From: an uncultured Bacteroidota bacterium
GTDB taxonomy: Bacteria; Bacteroidota; Bacteroidia; Flavobacteriales; Flavobacteriaceae
Reading direction: 5' to 3'
NCBI GenBank assembly: GCA_902584445.1
Contig: CACHZY010000001.1
Coordinates: forward strand, 1-64,000
Length of the DNA: 64,000 nt
Numbering within the stretch: the stretch's first letter is position 1; every line of letters begins with the position of its first letter. Both the position numbers and the translations under genes were made by a program. Below the pieces are notes generated by a model. The model did not search any database. It had not been told where the DNA came from and saw only the letters and a list, made by a program, of their open reading frames with translations. This document shows, piece by piece, positions 1 to 8,013 of the stretch.

Positions 1-761
1 ATGAGGTTTTACCAAAAATTAAAGAGCAATTTGTGCTGCCAGCAATTTATCATAAAACGATTATGACTTATGGACTCGGAGAAAGTGCCATTGCTGAACG
101 AATTGAAAATTGGGAAGAGAGCCTTCCTAAGGATATCAAACTTGCTTATTTACCGAGTTTAGGTAGAGTAAGGTTAAGGTTGTCTTGTAGTGGTGTGGAT
201 ATGGCAATTGTAAAAAAAGCAGTTGATATACAGGTAAAAAAAGTAATTCCATTAATTAAGGATATATACTATGGCACGGAAGAAGATAAGCCCATCGAAG
301 TTTTAATCGGTGAAAAATTAATAGAAAAGGGACAAACATTAAGTTGTGCCGAAAGTTGTACTGGAGGCGCTATAGCCACGAGAATAACAGCTAATTCAGG
401 AGCATCTGAGTATTTTATTGGAAGCGCTGTTACTTATTCCCCCTCCTCCAAAACAAAATTATTAGGTGTACCAAAATCTTTAATGGATCAAAACGGATTA
501 GTCAGTTTGGCTGTTGCGGAGTCAATGGCAATGGGAGCCAAAAAAAATTATAGAAGTGATTTTGCTATAGCTACCACCGGAAATGCTGGTCCCTCTAAGG
601 TAGATCAAGGGCAAGATGTTGGTACTGTTTACATTGCAATTGCTTCACCTGAAAAGCTTGAAAGCTTTAAGTTTAATATGGGTAACAATAGAACTCGCGT
701 AATTCATAAAACTGTCAATCAAGCTTTTGAAATATTGTTCCGTATCATACTAAATTCCTGA
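1..761 (+). CDS. cinA: CinA family protein, C-terminal part (5' end outside window)
   Basis: The reading frame is open from base 3 of the window (EVLPKIKEQF...) without a start, so the gene begins upstream; the GTG used by the ORF track at base 33 is internal. About 252 residues are visible, the last 60 percent or so of a typical CinA of roughly 415 residues. The C-terminal domain with 'LSCAESCTGGAIATRIT' is the CinA/PncC nicotinamide-nucleotide amidase signature, so the protein probably recycles NMN in the pyridine nucleotide salvage pathway; the N-terminal half (molybdopterin-binding-like/ADP-ribose pyrophosphatase in known CinA) is mostly missing here. It lies upstream of rpmB, an order common in flavobacteria. 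Family assignment is firm; activity of the N-terminal domain cannot be judged. Confidence 0.93.
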   Translation, partial: EVLPKIKEQFVLPAIYHKTIMTYGLGESAIAERIENWEESLPKDIKLAYLPSLGRVRLRLSCSGVDMAIVKKAVDIQVKKVIPLIKDIYYGTEEDKPIEVLIGEKLIEKGQTLSCAESCTGGAIATRITANSGASEYFIGSAVTYSPSSKTKLLGVPKSLMDQNGLVSLAVAESMAMGAKKNYRSDFAIATTGNAGPSKVDQGQDVGTVYIAIASPEKLESFKFNMGNNRTRVIHKTVNQAFEILFRIILNS

Positions 762-804
762 TTTTAATTATTTTATAAATTTTTTTAAACTAATTAAAAA
801 AATG

Positions 805-812
805 TACATTTG
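805..812 (+). promoter_or_regulatory. Putative -7 box (TACATTTG) for rpmB
   Basis: TACATTTG matches the Bacteroidota -7 consensus TAnnTTTG exactly and lies 23 bases before the rpmB ATG, in the only gap between cinA and rpmB. No TTG is present at the usual 17-23 base distance upstream, only T-rich sequence, so the -33 element is weak or absent. Confidence 0.5.
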
Positions 813-835
813 CATGCTGTTAAAAGAGAATATTT

Positions 836-1069
836 ATGTCTAGAGTATGTGAAATAACAGGAAAAAGAGTAATGTTTGGGAACAACGTTTCTAAATCTAT
901 CAACAAGACTAGAAGAAGATTTGATATAAATCTTATCAAAAAGCGCTTTTATATCCCTGAGGAAGACAAATGGATTACTCTTAAAATTAAAGCATCTGTT
1001 TTGAAAACCATAAACAAAAAAGGCATAAGTGCAGTAATCAAAGAAGCAAAAGCCCAAGGTTTTTTATAA
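836..1069 (+). CDS. rpmB: 50S ribosomal protein L28 (bL28)
   Basis: 77 residues, the normal length for bL28. It opens with '[19 protein letters not shown]' and contains the basic 'TRRRFDINL' stretch typical of the family, and lacks the paired CxxC motifs of zinc-binding versions. It is a structural protein of the large ribosomal subunit. It is first in a small operon rpmB-rpmG-DUF4295 (gaps of 8 and 1 bases) that ends at the hairpin at 1437. A TACATTTG promoter box lies just upstream. Confidence 0.97.
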   Translation: MSRVCEITGKRVMFGNNVSKSINKTRRRFDINLIKKRFYIPEEDKWITLKIKASVLKTINKKGISAVIKEAKAQGFL

Positions 1070-1077
1070 GTATTACT

Positions 1078-1260
1078 ATGGCAAAGAAAGGAAACCGTAT
1101 TCAGGTAATATTGGAATGTACAGAGCATAAGGAGTCTGGAAAGCCTGGAACTTCAAGATATATTACAACTAAAAATAAAAAAAATACGCCAGACAGATTG
1201 GAAGTAAAAAAGTTTAATCCAATCCTAAAGCGTATGACTGTTCACAAAGAAATTAAGTAA
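1078..1260 (+). CDS. rpmG: 50S ribosomal protein L33 (bL33)
   Basis: 60 residues, beginning '[21 protein letters not shown]', the standard start of bL33. Only one cysteine is present, so this is the C-minus (non-zinc) form; zinc-dependent paralogues carry two CxxC pairs. It belongs to the large ribosomal subunit near the E site. It sits 8 bases after rpmB and 1 base before the DUF4295 gene, so the three are almost certainly co-transcribed and their products made together. Confidence 0.97.
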   Translation: MAKKGNRIQVILECTEHKESGKPGTSRYITTKNKKNTPDRLEVKKFNPILKRMTVHKEIK

Positions 1261-1261
1261 T

Positions 1262-1414
1262 ATGGCAAAGAAATCAGTGGCTTCACTTCAAACCGGCTCA
1301 AAGAGGTTGACTAAGGCTATTAAAATGGTAAAAAAAGACGAATCTAACTCATACTCTTTTGTTGAGACAATTATTGCACCCAGTCTAGCAAATGAGTGGT
1401 TGAGTAAAAAATAA
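1262..1414 (+). CDS. DUF4295 family small basic protein (Bacteroidota-specific, probable ribosomal protein)
   Basis: A 50-codon ORF missing from the supplied track because of its length. It starts with ATG one base after the rpmG stop and reads 'MAKKSVASLQTGSKRLTKAI' to '...APSLANEWLSKK'. It is lysine-rich. The sequence and its place directly after rpmB-rpmG match DUF4295, a family confined to Bacteroidota. From memory, a flavobacterial ribosome structure assigned such a protein to the large subunit as a lineage-specific protein (bL38); I hold that naming loosely. The terminator at 1437 follows, so it is the last gene of the ribosomal operon. Confidence 0.93.
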   Translation: MAKKSVASLQTGSKRLTKAIKMVKKDESNSYSFVETIIAPSLANEWLSKK

Positions 1415-1436
1415 TTTGGACTTTGATTCAAAATAT

Positions 1437-1461
1437 AAGCTACTTTTACAGTAGCTTTTTT
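1437..1461 (+). terminator. Rho-independent terminator of rpmB-rpmG-DUF4295
   Basis: A perfect 8-bp inverted repeat, AAGCTACT / AGTAGCTT, with a 5-base loop TTTAC, runs straight into six T residues. It lies 22 bases after the DUF4295 stop and 13 bases before the ftsY start. It should end the ribosomal-protein operon and separate it from ftsY. Confidence 0.88.
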
Positions 1462-1474
1462 CATTTCTATACGA

Positions 1475-2428
1475 ATGAGTTTTTTAAAATCAATCTTTAC
1501 TAAAGAGAAAAAGGAGCGCTTAGACAAGGGATTAAGCATTTCAAAAAAATCTTTTTTCTCAAAACTAGGAACCGCAATTGCTGGAAAGTCGAGGGTTGAC
1601 GAGTTGGTTCTAGACGAATTAGAAGAAGTACTTATCCGATCAGATGTTGGAGTAGCTACCACAATAAAAATTATCCAGGCCTTGGAAAATAGAGTTGCAA
1701 AAGACAAGTATTTGGGCACAAAAGAGCTTAGCCAGATATTACGGGATGAAATTGCTTCAATCTTAAAACAACAGCATCAGGATGAGGTCGATCCTTTTGA
1801 ATCTGAGCTTCCAAATAAACCTCATGTTATTATGGTAGTTGGAGTCAATGGAGTTGGAAAAACTACAACTATTGGTAAACTGTCTTATCATTTTAAAACA
1901 GCTGGTAAAAAAGTGATTCTTGGAGCAGCTGACACTTTTCGCGCAGGTGCTATAGATCAGTTGCAAATTTGGGCAGATAGAGTAGGTGTTCCTTTGGTTA
2001 AACAGCAAATGGGTAGTGACCCTGCATCTGTAGCTTTTGATACTTTGGAGTCGGCTGTAGCTCAAAAATCCGACTTGGTTATTATCGATACTGCCGGAAG
2101 ACTTCACAATAAAATAAATCTAATGAACGAGCTATCTAAGGTGAAGAAAGTTATGGATAAAGTAATACCCCATGCTCCGCATGAGGTTCTCTTGGTTTTG
2201 GACGGTTCAACGGGGCAAAATGCATTTGAACAAGCCAAACAATTCTCGGCTTCCACAGATGTCTCTTCTTTGGCAATTACGAAGCTTGACGGGACTGCCA
2301 AGGGAGGGGTTGTAATGGGAATTTCCGATCAATTTAAAATTCCAGTAAAATATATTGGAGTTGGTGAAGCAGCAGAGGATTTGCAGATTTTTCATGCAGA
2401 TACTTTTGTTTCAACTTTTTTTAGTTAA
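1475..2428 (+). CDS. ftsY: Signal recognition particle receptor FtsY
   Basis: 317 residues containing the NG GTPase module of the SRP receptor: N domain in the first 110 residues, G1 loop 'GVNGVGKTTTIGKL' near residue 123, 'DTAGR' near 205 and 'TKLDGTAKGG' near 268. It receives ribosome-nascent-chain-SRP complexes at the inner membrane and delivers them to SecYEG/YidC; yidC lies 9 kb downstream. The long acidic A domain of E. coli FtsY is absent, leaving a short basic N-terminus 'MSFLKSIFTKEKKERLDK' that could act as the membrane-contacting helix, as in other A-domain-less FtsY proteins. Its start lies 13 bases after the terminator T-run, so its promoter must overlap the end of the ribosomal operon. 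Confidence 0.96.
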   Translation: MSFLKSIFTKEKKERLDKGLSISKKSFFSKLGTAIAGKSRVDELVLDELEEVLIRSDVGVATTIKIIQALENRVAKDKYLGTKELSQILRDEIASILKQQHQDEVDPFESELPNKPHVIMVVGVNGVGKTTTIGKLSYHFKTAGKKVILGAADTFRAGAIDQLQIWADRVGVPLVKQQMGSDPASVAFDTLESAVAQKSDLVIIDTAGRLHNKINLMNELSKVKKVMDKVIPHAPHEVLLVLDGSTGQNAFEQAKQFSASTDVSSLAITKLDGTAKGGVVMGISDQFKIPVKYIGVGEAAEDLQIFHADTFVSTFFS

Positions 2429-2437
2429 TTGATATAA

Positions 2438-3451
2438 ATGAAGCTAATTGAAAAAATAGTTTTTTCTTCGTCCGTCATTTTTGGATTATTTTTAATTGGA
2501 CCAGAAGTGAAGGCTCCTGATTTAGAAAAGGCCTTACCTATTCTAGATGATAATCTTGAGGCGCTTAAAGATTGGATTGAAGACCGGGAAGCAGTTATAG
2601 ATAATCTGAAGCCAAATAACGCCTCCAAACTGATCTATTTTGATTCGGTTCCAAAAAAAACTCCTTTCAGCGTAGTTTATCTTCATGGATTTTCTGCGAG
2701 TATAGAGGAGGGGAGTCCTGTTCATTATAATATAGCCAATGCATTGCGAGCTAATTTATATTTACCACGTCTTGCTGGACACGGGCTGATCGAGGAAGAG
2801 CCTCTTTTAGGCTTTACTGCTGATAAATATTTAGATAGCTCAAGGGAGGCCCTCGCAGTTGCAAAAATAATAGGTGAAAAGGTAATTGTAATATCCAGTT
2901 CAACTGGTGGCACACTATCATTGATACTGGGTAGTGACCCTCAAATTGCCGCCTTGTTGTTATTTGGTCCTAATGTAGAAATATTTAATCCTGCAGCGAA
3001 ATTGTTGACTCTCCCATGGGGCCTTCAAATTGCACGATTATATATGGGTAGTAAATACCATGTAATGAATAATATCACTGAGAAAAAAAAAAATTATTGG
3101 ACAACAAGATATCGTTTAGAGCCTACGGTTCATCTTCAGAAATTAGTCGATGTGGGCATGCGGTCTAAAATATTTAAAAAAGTTACAGCGCCAGTTTTTA
3201 TGGGATATTATTATAAAAATGAACTGGAAAAGGATGATGTAGTTTCAATACCTGCAATGTTGAAAATGTTTGACGAATTGGGAACTCCACGGGATAAAAA
3301 ACAAAAAATGACTTTTGCAAATTCTGGTGATCACGTTATTATTTCTCAGTTGACCACTAACCATTTCAAAGAAGCTGAATTAGAAGCTCTTAAATTTTTA
3401 AATAATCAACTGGGAATTGTTCCCACCAAAAAGGAATTTGTTGAGAACTAA
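2438..3451 (+). CDS. Alpha/beta hydrolase (esterase/lipase-like), exported or membrane-anchored
   Basis: 337 residues. Residues about 5-22 form a hydrophobic N-terminal segment (signal peptide or anchor). The mature part has the oxyanion-hole motif 'YLHGFSAS' (81-88) and a strand-elbow 'VISSSTGGTL' (151-160), in which Ser155 would be the nucleophile; the first glycine of GxSxG is replaced by serine. 'NSGDHVI' near residue 305 supplies the likely catalytic histidine. The substrate cannot be predicted. It lies between ftsY (9-base gap) and rimO, whose probable TTG start overlaps its 3' end by 11 bases. Fold call is good; activity is inferred. Confidence 0.8.
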   Translation: MKLIEKIVFSSSVIFGLFLIGPEVKAPDLEKALPILDDNLEALKDWIEDREAVIDNLKPNNASKLIYFDSVPKKTPFSVVYLHGFSASIEEGSPVHYNIANALRANLYLPRLAGHGLIEEEPLLGFTADKYLDSSREALAVAKIIGEKVIVISSSTGGTLSLILGSDPQIAALLLFGPNVEIFNPAAKLLTLPWGLQIARLYMGSKYHVMNNITEKKKNYWTTRYRLEPTVHLQKLVDVGMRSKIFKKVTAPVFMGYYYKNELEKDDVVSIPAMLKMFDELGTPRDKKQKMTFANSGDHVIISQLTTNHFKEAELEALKFLNNQLGIVPTKKEFVEN

Positions 3452-4763
3452 AAGTATTAAGCAGAATAAAATTAATGTCATCACAATGGGATGCTCCAAA
3501 AATCTCTACGACTCTGAGGTATTAATGGGGCAGCTAAAAGCAAGTGAAAAAATAGTTAATCATCAAGAGGAAGGTAATATTGTTGTGGTAAATACCTGCG
3601 GTTTTATTGATAACGCAAAGGAGGAATCGGTAAATAAGATTTTAGAACAAATACAAAAAAAGAAAAGTGGCATTATTGATCAATTGTTTGTTACAGGTTG
3701 TTTAAGTGAGCGTTATAAGCCTGAATTAGAGAAAGAAATGCCTGAAGTAGATGCTTATTTTGGCACTACTGATTTACCTCAATTACTTAAAGCGCTTGGA
3801 GCTGATTATAAACACGAATTGCTTGGGGAGCGTATTAGTACGACCCCCAAAAACTATGCATACTTTAAGGTGTCTGAAGGTTGTGACCGTCCATGCTCTT
3901 TTTGCGCCATCCCTCTGATGAGGGGAAAACACCGTTCTACTCCTATTGAAGAATTGGTGTTACGAGCTGAAAAACTGGCTCAAAATGGAGTAAAAGAATT
4001 ACTTTTGATTGCTCAAGATTTAACATTTTATGGTTTGGACCTTTATAAAAAGAGATGTTTGGCTGATTTACTTCTCGCACTTACAAAGGTTGAAGGGATT
4101 GAGTGGATTAGATTACATTATGCATTTCCGACTGGCTTTCCAATGGAAGTGATTGAGGTGATGAAAAATGAACCTAGAATTTGCAATTACCTGGATATTC
4201 CACTTCAACACATTTCAGATCCTATTTTAAAATCCATGCGTCGAGGGACAACAAAACAAAAAACTACTGATCTAATTCTGAATATTAGAAAAATGCTTCC
4301 TGAAATTGCCATCAGAACAACAATGATTGTTGGCTATCCTGGTGAAACCAAGGAGGATTTTGAAACTCTAAAACAGTGGGTTAAGGATATGCGATTTGAG
4401 CGCCTGGGTTGTTTTACTTACAGCCATGAAGAAAATACTCATGCCTATAATTTAAAGGATGATGTATCTCAAGAGATAAAACAAGAAAGGGCCAATGAGA
4501 TTATGAAAATCCAATCTGAAATTTCCTGGGAACATAATCAGAAAAAGGTAGGTAAAACTTTTCGATGTGTTATTGATAGGAAACAAGGTGATTATTTTGT
4601 TGGTCGTACAGAAATTGATTCTCCCGACGTGGATAATGAGGTTTTGATTGATGCTAAAAAGTATTATTTGAAGATAGGTGATTTTACTGATTTATCAATT
4701 TTTAAGGCGACCGACTTTGATCTATTTGGAATACCAGTAAATATTTCAACACTTGTAGATTAA
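3441..4763 (+). CDS. rimO: Ribosomal protein uS12 methylthiotransferase RimO
   Basis: Radical-SAM enzyme that methylthiolates a conserved aspartate of ribosomal protein uS12. The N-terminal MTTase domain carries three cluster cysteines ('ITMGCSKNLYDSEV', 'NTCGFIDNAK', 'VTGCLSERY'), followed by the radical-SAM triad in 'SEGCDRPCSFCAIP' (about Cys148/152/155) and a C-terminal TRAM-like segment. I start it at the TTG giving 'MRTKSIKQNKINVITMGCSKN', the usual flavobacterial N-terminus, with AAGGA five bases upstream; the ORF-track start 24 bases earlier adds non-homologous residues. With this start it has 440 residues and overlaps the hydrolase gene by 11 bases. Confidence 0.94.
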   Translation: MRTKSIKQNKINVITMGCSKNLYDSEVLMGQLKASEKIVNHQEEGNIVVVNTCGFIDNAKEESVNKILEQIQKKKSGIIDQLFVTGCLSERYKPELEKEMPEVDAYFGTTDLPQLLKALGADYKHELLGERISTTPKNYAYFKVSEGCDRPCSFCAIPLMRGKHRSTPIEELVLRAEKLAQNGVKELLLIAQDLTFYGLDLYKKRCLADLLLALTKVEGIEWIRLHYAFPTGFPMEVIEVMKNEPRICNYLDIPLQHISDPILKSMRRGTTKQKTTDLILNIRKMLPEIAIRTTMIVGYPGETKEDFETLKQWVKDMRFERLGCFTYSHEENTHAYNLKDDVSQEIKQERANEIMKIQSEISWEHNQKKVGKTFRCVIDRKQGDYFVGRTEIDSPDVDNEVLIDAKKYYLKIGDFTDLSIFKATDFDLFGIPVNISTLVD

Positions 4764-4782
4764 AAAAACACCGTTATATTTA
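4753..4782 (+). promoter_or_regulatory. Putative Bacteroidota promoter for bshC (TTG-N19-TATATTTA)
   Basis: TTG at 4753-4755 is followed after 19 bases by TATATTTA at 4775-4782, one base off the TAnnTTTG consensus and with ideal spacing. It starts inside the last codons of rimO and ends 13 bases before the bshC ATG. Confidence 0.5.
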
Positions 4783-4795
4783 ACTTAAAAATTTA

Positions 4796-6400
4796 ATGAA
4801 AGCACAATATCTTCCACTTCGTGATACTGGATTCGTTTCCGAGCTTATATGCGATTACCTGGAAGGTGTCCAAAGACTTAAAGCCTATCATAATGGCGCT
4901 CCTTCGTTTGAAAACTTACACAGACAGGCACTAAAAAAAAAATCGTCCTATCCCTCTGACATTAGGTCATCACTTTGCACTGTGTTGGCTATGCAATATA
5001 AGGGGATTGAGACTTCTCCGAAGGTTGTTGAGCATATCAAATTACTTGAAAAAAAAACCACTTTAACTGTTACTACAGGGCATCAATTATGTTTGATGAC
5101 AGGACCACTTTATTTTATTTATAAAATTATCAGTACCATCAAACTTTCGCAACAATTAAAGAAAAAATTTTCAGATTTGGATTATGTTCCTGTATATTGG
5201 ATGGCATCTGAGGATCACGATTATGAAGAGATTAGTTCCTTTTTTTTTAAAGGTAAAAAATTTCAATGGAGGAGTACAGAAGGGGGTGCAGTTGGCAAAA
5301 TTAAAACGGAAAGTTTATCCTCTTTATTGGAACTATTTAAAAAGGAATTAGGAGATAGTATGGACGGAGTAGAGCTTCGAGAGTTAATTGAGCGAAGTTA
5401 TGAATCGGGAAATAATCTTTCTGATGCGACCCGTATTTTTGTCAATCATTTGTTTGGTCATTATGGACTTGTAATTCTGGACGCTAATCATCGCGAATTG
5501 AAACATTACTTTACCCCAATAATAAAAGAAGATTTACTTAATCATACATGTAATCAGCAAGTTTTAAGTCAAATTGCGTCGATTAAAAAAAACTATTCAA
5601 AAGCTTTTAAACCTCAAGTAAACCCTAGAGAAATAAATCTTTTTTTACTTGAAGACGGGCAGCGAAGTCGGATTATGAAAACTGAAAACGGTTATCGTTT
5701 AGAGGGATCAGATCAAATTTTTTCTGTAAAGGAAATAATGGATAAAGTAGATCAAAATCCTGAAAAATTTTCACCCAATGTACTTTTACGACCACTTTAT
5801 CAAGAACTTATACTTCCTAATATAGCCTATTTTGGTGGGGGAGGAGAGTTGGCTTATTGGTTAGAGTTAAAATCTTTTTTCGATTCTCAAAAATTATTAT
5901 TTCCAATACTATGTTTGCGTAATATGGCTTTGATCATTCCTGAAAAAAGTGCTAAAAAAATTCGAAATCTAAAATTAGATGTAAGTGATCTATTCCTTAA
6001 AAGAAATGCTTTGATTAATAAAAAAGTTAGGCAAATTAGCAATATTGATTTGGATTTGTCTTCATTGAAAAAAGACTTGGAAATAAAATTTGATCAGCTG
6101 GAGGTTTTAATCAATAAAACAGATGCCTCATTTGAAGGAGCTGTCAGAGCTCAAAAATCAAAACAATTTAAAGGTATTGATCATTTGGAGAAAAGGCTAT
6201 TAAAAGCACAAAAAAAGAAATTAAAAGATCAAGTTGAACGTTTGGTGTTAATTCATGAGGAGTTGTTTCCTGGAGGTAATCTTCAAGAGCGTGTGGAGAA
6301 CTTCAGTGTTTTTTATGTAGAAAATGGCAATGACTTTAACTCTTTTTTGATGGAAACTTTTGATCCACTTTCGAATGAATTTACTTTTATTGAAATCTAA
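4796..6400 (+). CDS. bshC: Bacillithiol biosynthesis cysteine-adding enzyme BshC
   Basis: 534 residues, the usual BshC (YllA) length. Recognisable blocks are 'TVTTGHQLCLMTGPLYFIYKI' (about 94-114), 'YVPVYWMASEDHDYEEI' (about 136-152), 'PNIAYFGGGGELAYWLELK' (about 345) and a charged coiled-coil region near 435-500. BshC catalyses the last step of bacillithiol synthesis, adding cysteine to glucosaminyl-malate; bacillithiol replaces glutathione in Firmicutes and many Bacteroidota. The partner genes bshA and bshB are not in the window. It has its own promoter-like sequence upstream and a 76-base AT-rich gap before guaA. Confidence 0.93.
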   Translation: MKAQYLPLRDTGFVSELICDYLEGVQRLKAYHNGAPSFENLHRQALKKKSSYPSDIRSSLCTVLAMQYKGIETSPKVVEHIKLLEKKTTLTVTTGHQLCLMTGPLYFIYKIISTIKLSQQLKKKFSDLDYVPVYWMASEDHDYEEISSFFFKGKKFQWRSTEGGAVGKIKTESLSSLLELFKKELGDSMDGVELRELIERSYESGNNLSDATRIFVNHLFGHYGLVILDANHRELKHYFTPIIKEDLLNHTCNQQVLSQIASIKKNYSKAFKPQVNPREINLFLLEDGQRSRIMKTENGYRLEGSDQIFSVKEIMDKVDQNPEKFSPNVLLRPLYQELILPNIAYFGGGGELAYWLELKSFFDSQKLLFPILCLRNMALIIPEKSAKKIRNLKLDVSDLFLKRNALINKKVRQISNIDLDLSSLKKDLEIKFDQLEVLINKTDASFEGAVRAQKSKQFKGIDHLEKRLLKAQKKKLKDQVERLVLIHEELFPGGNLQERVENFSVFYVENGNDFNSFLMETFDPLSNEFTFIEI

Positions 6401-6476
6401 TTTTTACGAACATTTTTTTTTGATAAATACTCTTTTAATGAATTCATTCAATTTGAATTAATTGTATTTTTAGTGA

Positions 6477-8006
6477 ATGCAAAACAAAGTATTGATTCTT
6501 GATTTTGGGTCACAATATACCCAATTGATTGCTAGAAGAGTTAGAGAGCTTTTCATTTATTGTGAAATATACCCCTTTAATAATCCCCCTTCTGAGATTA
6601 AAGAATTTAATGCTGTAATTTTATCTGGTTCTCCTTATTCTGTTCGCTCTGAGAATGCTCCACACCCTGACTTGAAAGATATTAAAGGTAAACTCCCGTT
6701 GTTGGCGGTTTGTTATGGTGCTCAATATTTAGCTCATTTTTCAGGAGGTAATGTAAAGCAGTCCAATTTGAGGGAGTATGGAAGAGCCAACCTTTCAAAA
6801 ATTAAGGGTGGAGAAATTTTTTTCGAGGGTATTGAATCAGGGAGTCAAGTTTGGATGAGTCATGGTGATACCATTGATAAATTACCCAGAGGTGGTGTTT
6901 TATTGGCGAGTACACAGGATGTTACCAATGCTGCTTTTAGAGTTGAAGGTGAACCAACTTTTGGTATTCAATTTCATCCTGAGGTTTACCATACCTCAGA
7001 TGGAAAAAAGCTTTTGGAAAACTTTTTGTTAAAAATCGCAAGATTAAAACAAGACTGGACGCCCGATTCCTTTGTTGAAATGACCTTGAGTGAAGTCAGA
7101 GAAACTGTTGGATCTGAGAAAGTTATTTTCGGTTTATCTGGTGGTGTAGATTCAACTGTTGCGGCTGTTTTGCTTCATAAATCTATTGAAGATCAGTTGC
7201 AATGTATATTTGTTAATAATGGCTTGTTGAGGAAAAATGAATTTAATAGTGTTTTAAAACAATATATGGGGATGGGTTTAAAAGTTAAAGGAGTTGACGC
7301 TTCTGACCTATTTCTAAAAGCTTTAAAGGGTGAGTCAGATCCTGAGATGAAGAGAAAAATTATTGGTAATACTTTTATTGATGTTTTTAATATTGAGTCA
7401 AATAAAATAGACGGGGCTAAATGGTTAGGGCAAGGCACTATTTATCCAGACGTGATTGAATCAATTTCTGTGAATGGCCCCTCAGCTACTATTAAATCTC
7501 ATCATAACGTTGGAGGATTACCAGAATACATGAAATTAAAATTGGTTGAACCTTTAAAAATGTTATTTAAAGATGAAGTAAGAAGGGTTGGTGCAAGCCT
7601 AGGTATCAATGGAGAACTACTTGGTCGTCATCCTTTTCCAGGTCCTGGTTTAGGAATTCGTATATTAGGAGATATCACTGCTGAAAAAGTGACAATATTG
7701 CAGGAAGTTGATGCGATCTTTATTGATGGCTTAAAATCCTGGGATTTATATGATCAAGTGTGGCAAGCGGGAGCAATGTTATTGCCAGTTGATAGTGTTG
7801 GTGTTATGGGAGATGAAAGAACTTATGAGAAATGTGTTGCCCTACGGGCAGTTCAATCAACTGATGGTATGACTGCTGATTGGGTAGATCTACCCTATGC
7901 TTTTCTTCAGAAAATGTCTAATGAAATAATTAATAAGGTTAAGGGCATAAATCGCGTGGTCTATGACATTAGTTCCAAGCCACCCGCAACCATCGAATGG
8001 GAATAA
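6477..8006 (+). CDS. guaA: GMP synthase (glutamine-hydrolysing)
   Basis: 509 residues. The class I glutamine amidotransferase domain has its nucleophile in '[13 protein letters not shown]' (Cys79) and the His/Glu pair in '[11 protein letters not shown]'. The ATP-pyrophosphatase domain begins with the PP-loop '[13 protein letters not shown]' near residue 217, and the GMP-synthase C-terminus has '[14 protein letters not shown]'. It converts XMP to GMP in the cytoplasm using glutamine and ATP. Upstream is a TATTTTTA sequence 4 bases before the ATG. The LysM gene follows closely (7 bases if its GTG start is used). Confidence 0.98.
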   Translation: MQNKVLILDFGSQYTQLIARRVRELFIYCEIYPFNNPPSEIKEFNAVILSGSPYSVRSENAPHPDLKDIKGKLPLLAVCYGAQYLAHFSGGNVKQSNLREYGRANLSKIKGGEIFFEGIESGSQVWMSHGDTIDKLPRGGVLLASTQDVTNAAFRVEGEPTFGIQFHPEVYHTSDGKKLLENFLLKIARLKQDWTPDSFVEMTLSEVRETVGSEKVIFGLSGGVDSTVAAVLLHKSIEDQLQCIFVNNGLLRKNEFNSVLKQYMGMGLKVKGVDASDLFLKALKGESDPEMKRKIIGNTFIDVFNIESNKIDGAKWLGQGTIYPDVIESISVNGPSATIKSHHNVGGLPEYMKLKLVEPLKMLFKDEVRRVGASLGINGELLGRHPFPGPGLGIRILGDITAEKVTILQEVDAIFIDGLKSWDLYDQVWQAGAMLLPVDSVGVMGDERTYEKCVALRAVQSTDGMTADWVDLPYAFLQKMSNEIINKVKGINRVVYDISSKPPATIEWE

Positions 8007-8013
8007 TTTGCGG

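Noticed and set aside
794-1057. Minus-strand 87-codon ORF opposite rpmB
   Set aside because: It is the antisense shadow of rpmB; the + strand protein is a clear bL28.
1288-1719. Minus-strand 143-codon ORF across DUF4295, the terminator and the start of ftsY
   Set aside because: It runs through the terminator and two recognised + strand genes, with no homology visible to me.
3417-3440. ORF-track start of rimO
   Set aside because: The additional residues MFPPKRNL are out of family; the TTG at 3441 gives the usual N-terminus.
7963-8013. ATG inside guaA as start of the LysM gene
   Set aside because: It would place 17 polar residues before the signal peptide; the GTG at 8014 gives a proper signal sequence after guaA.
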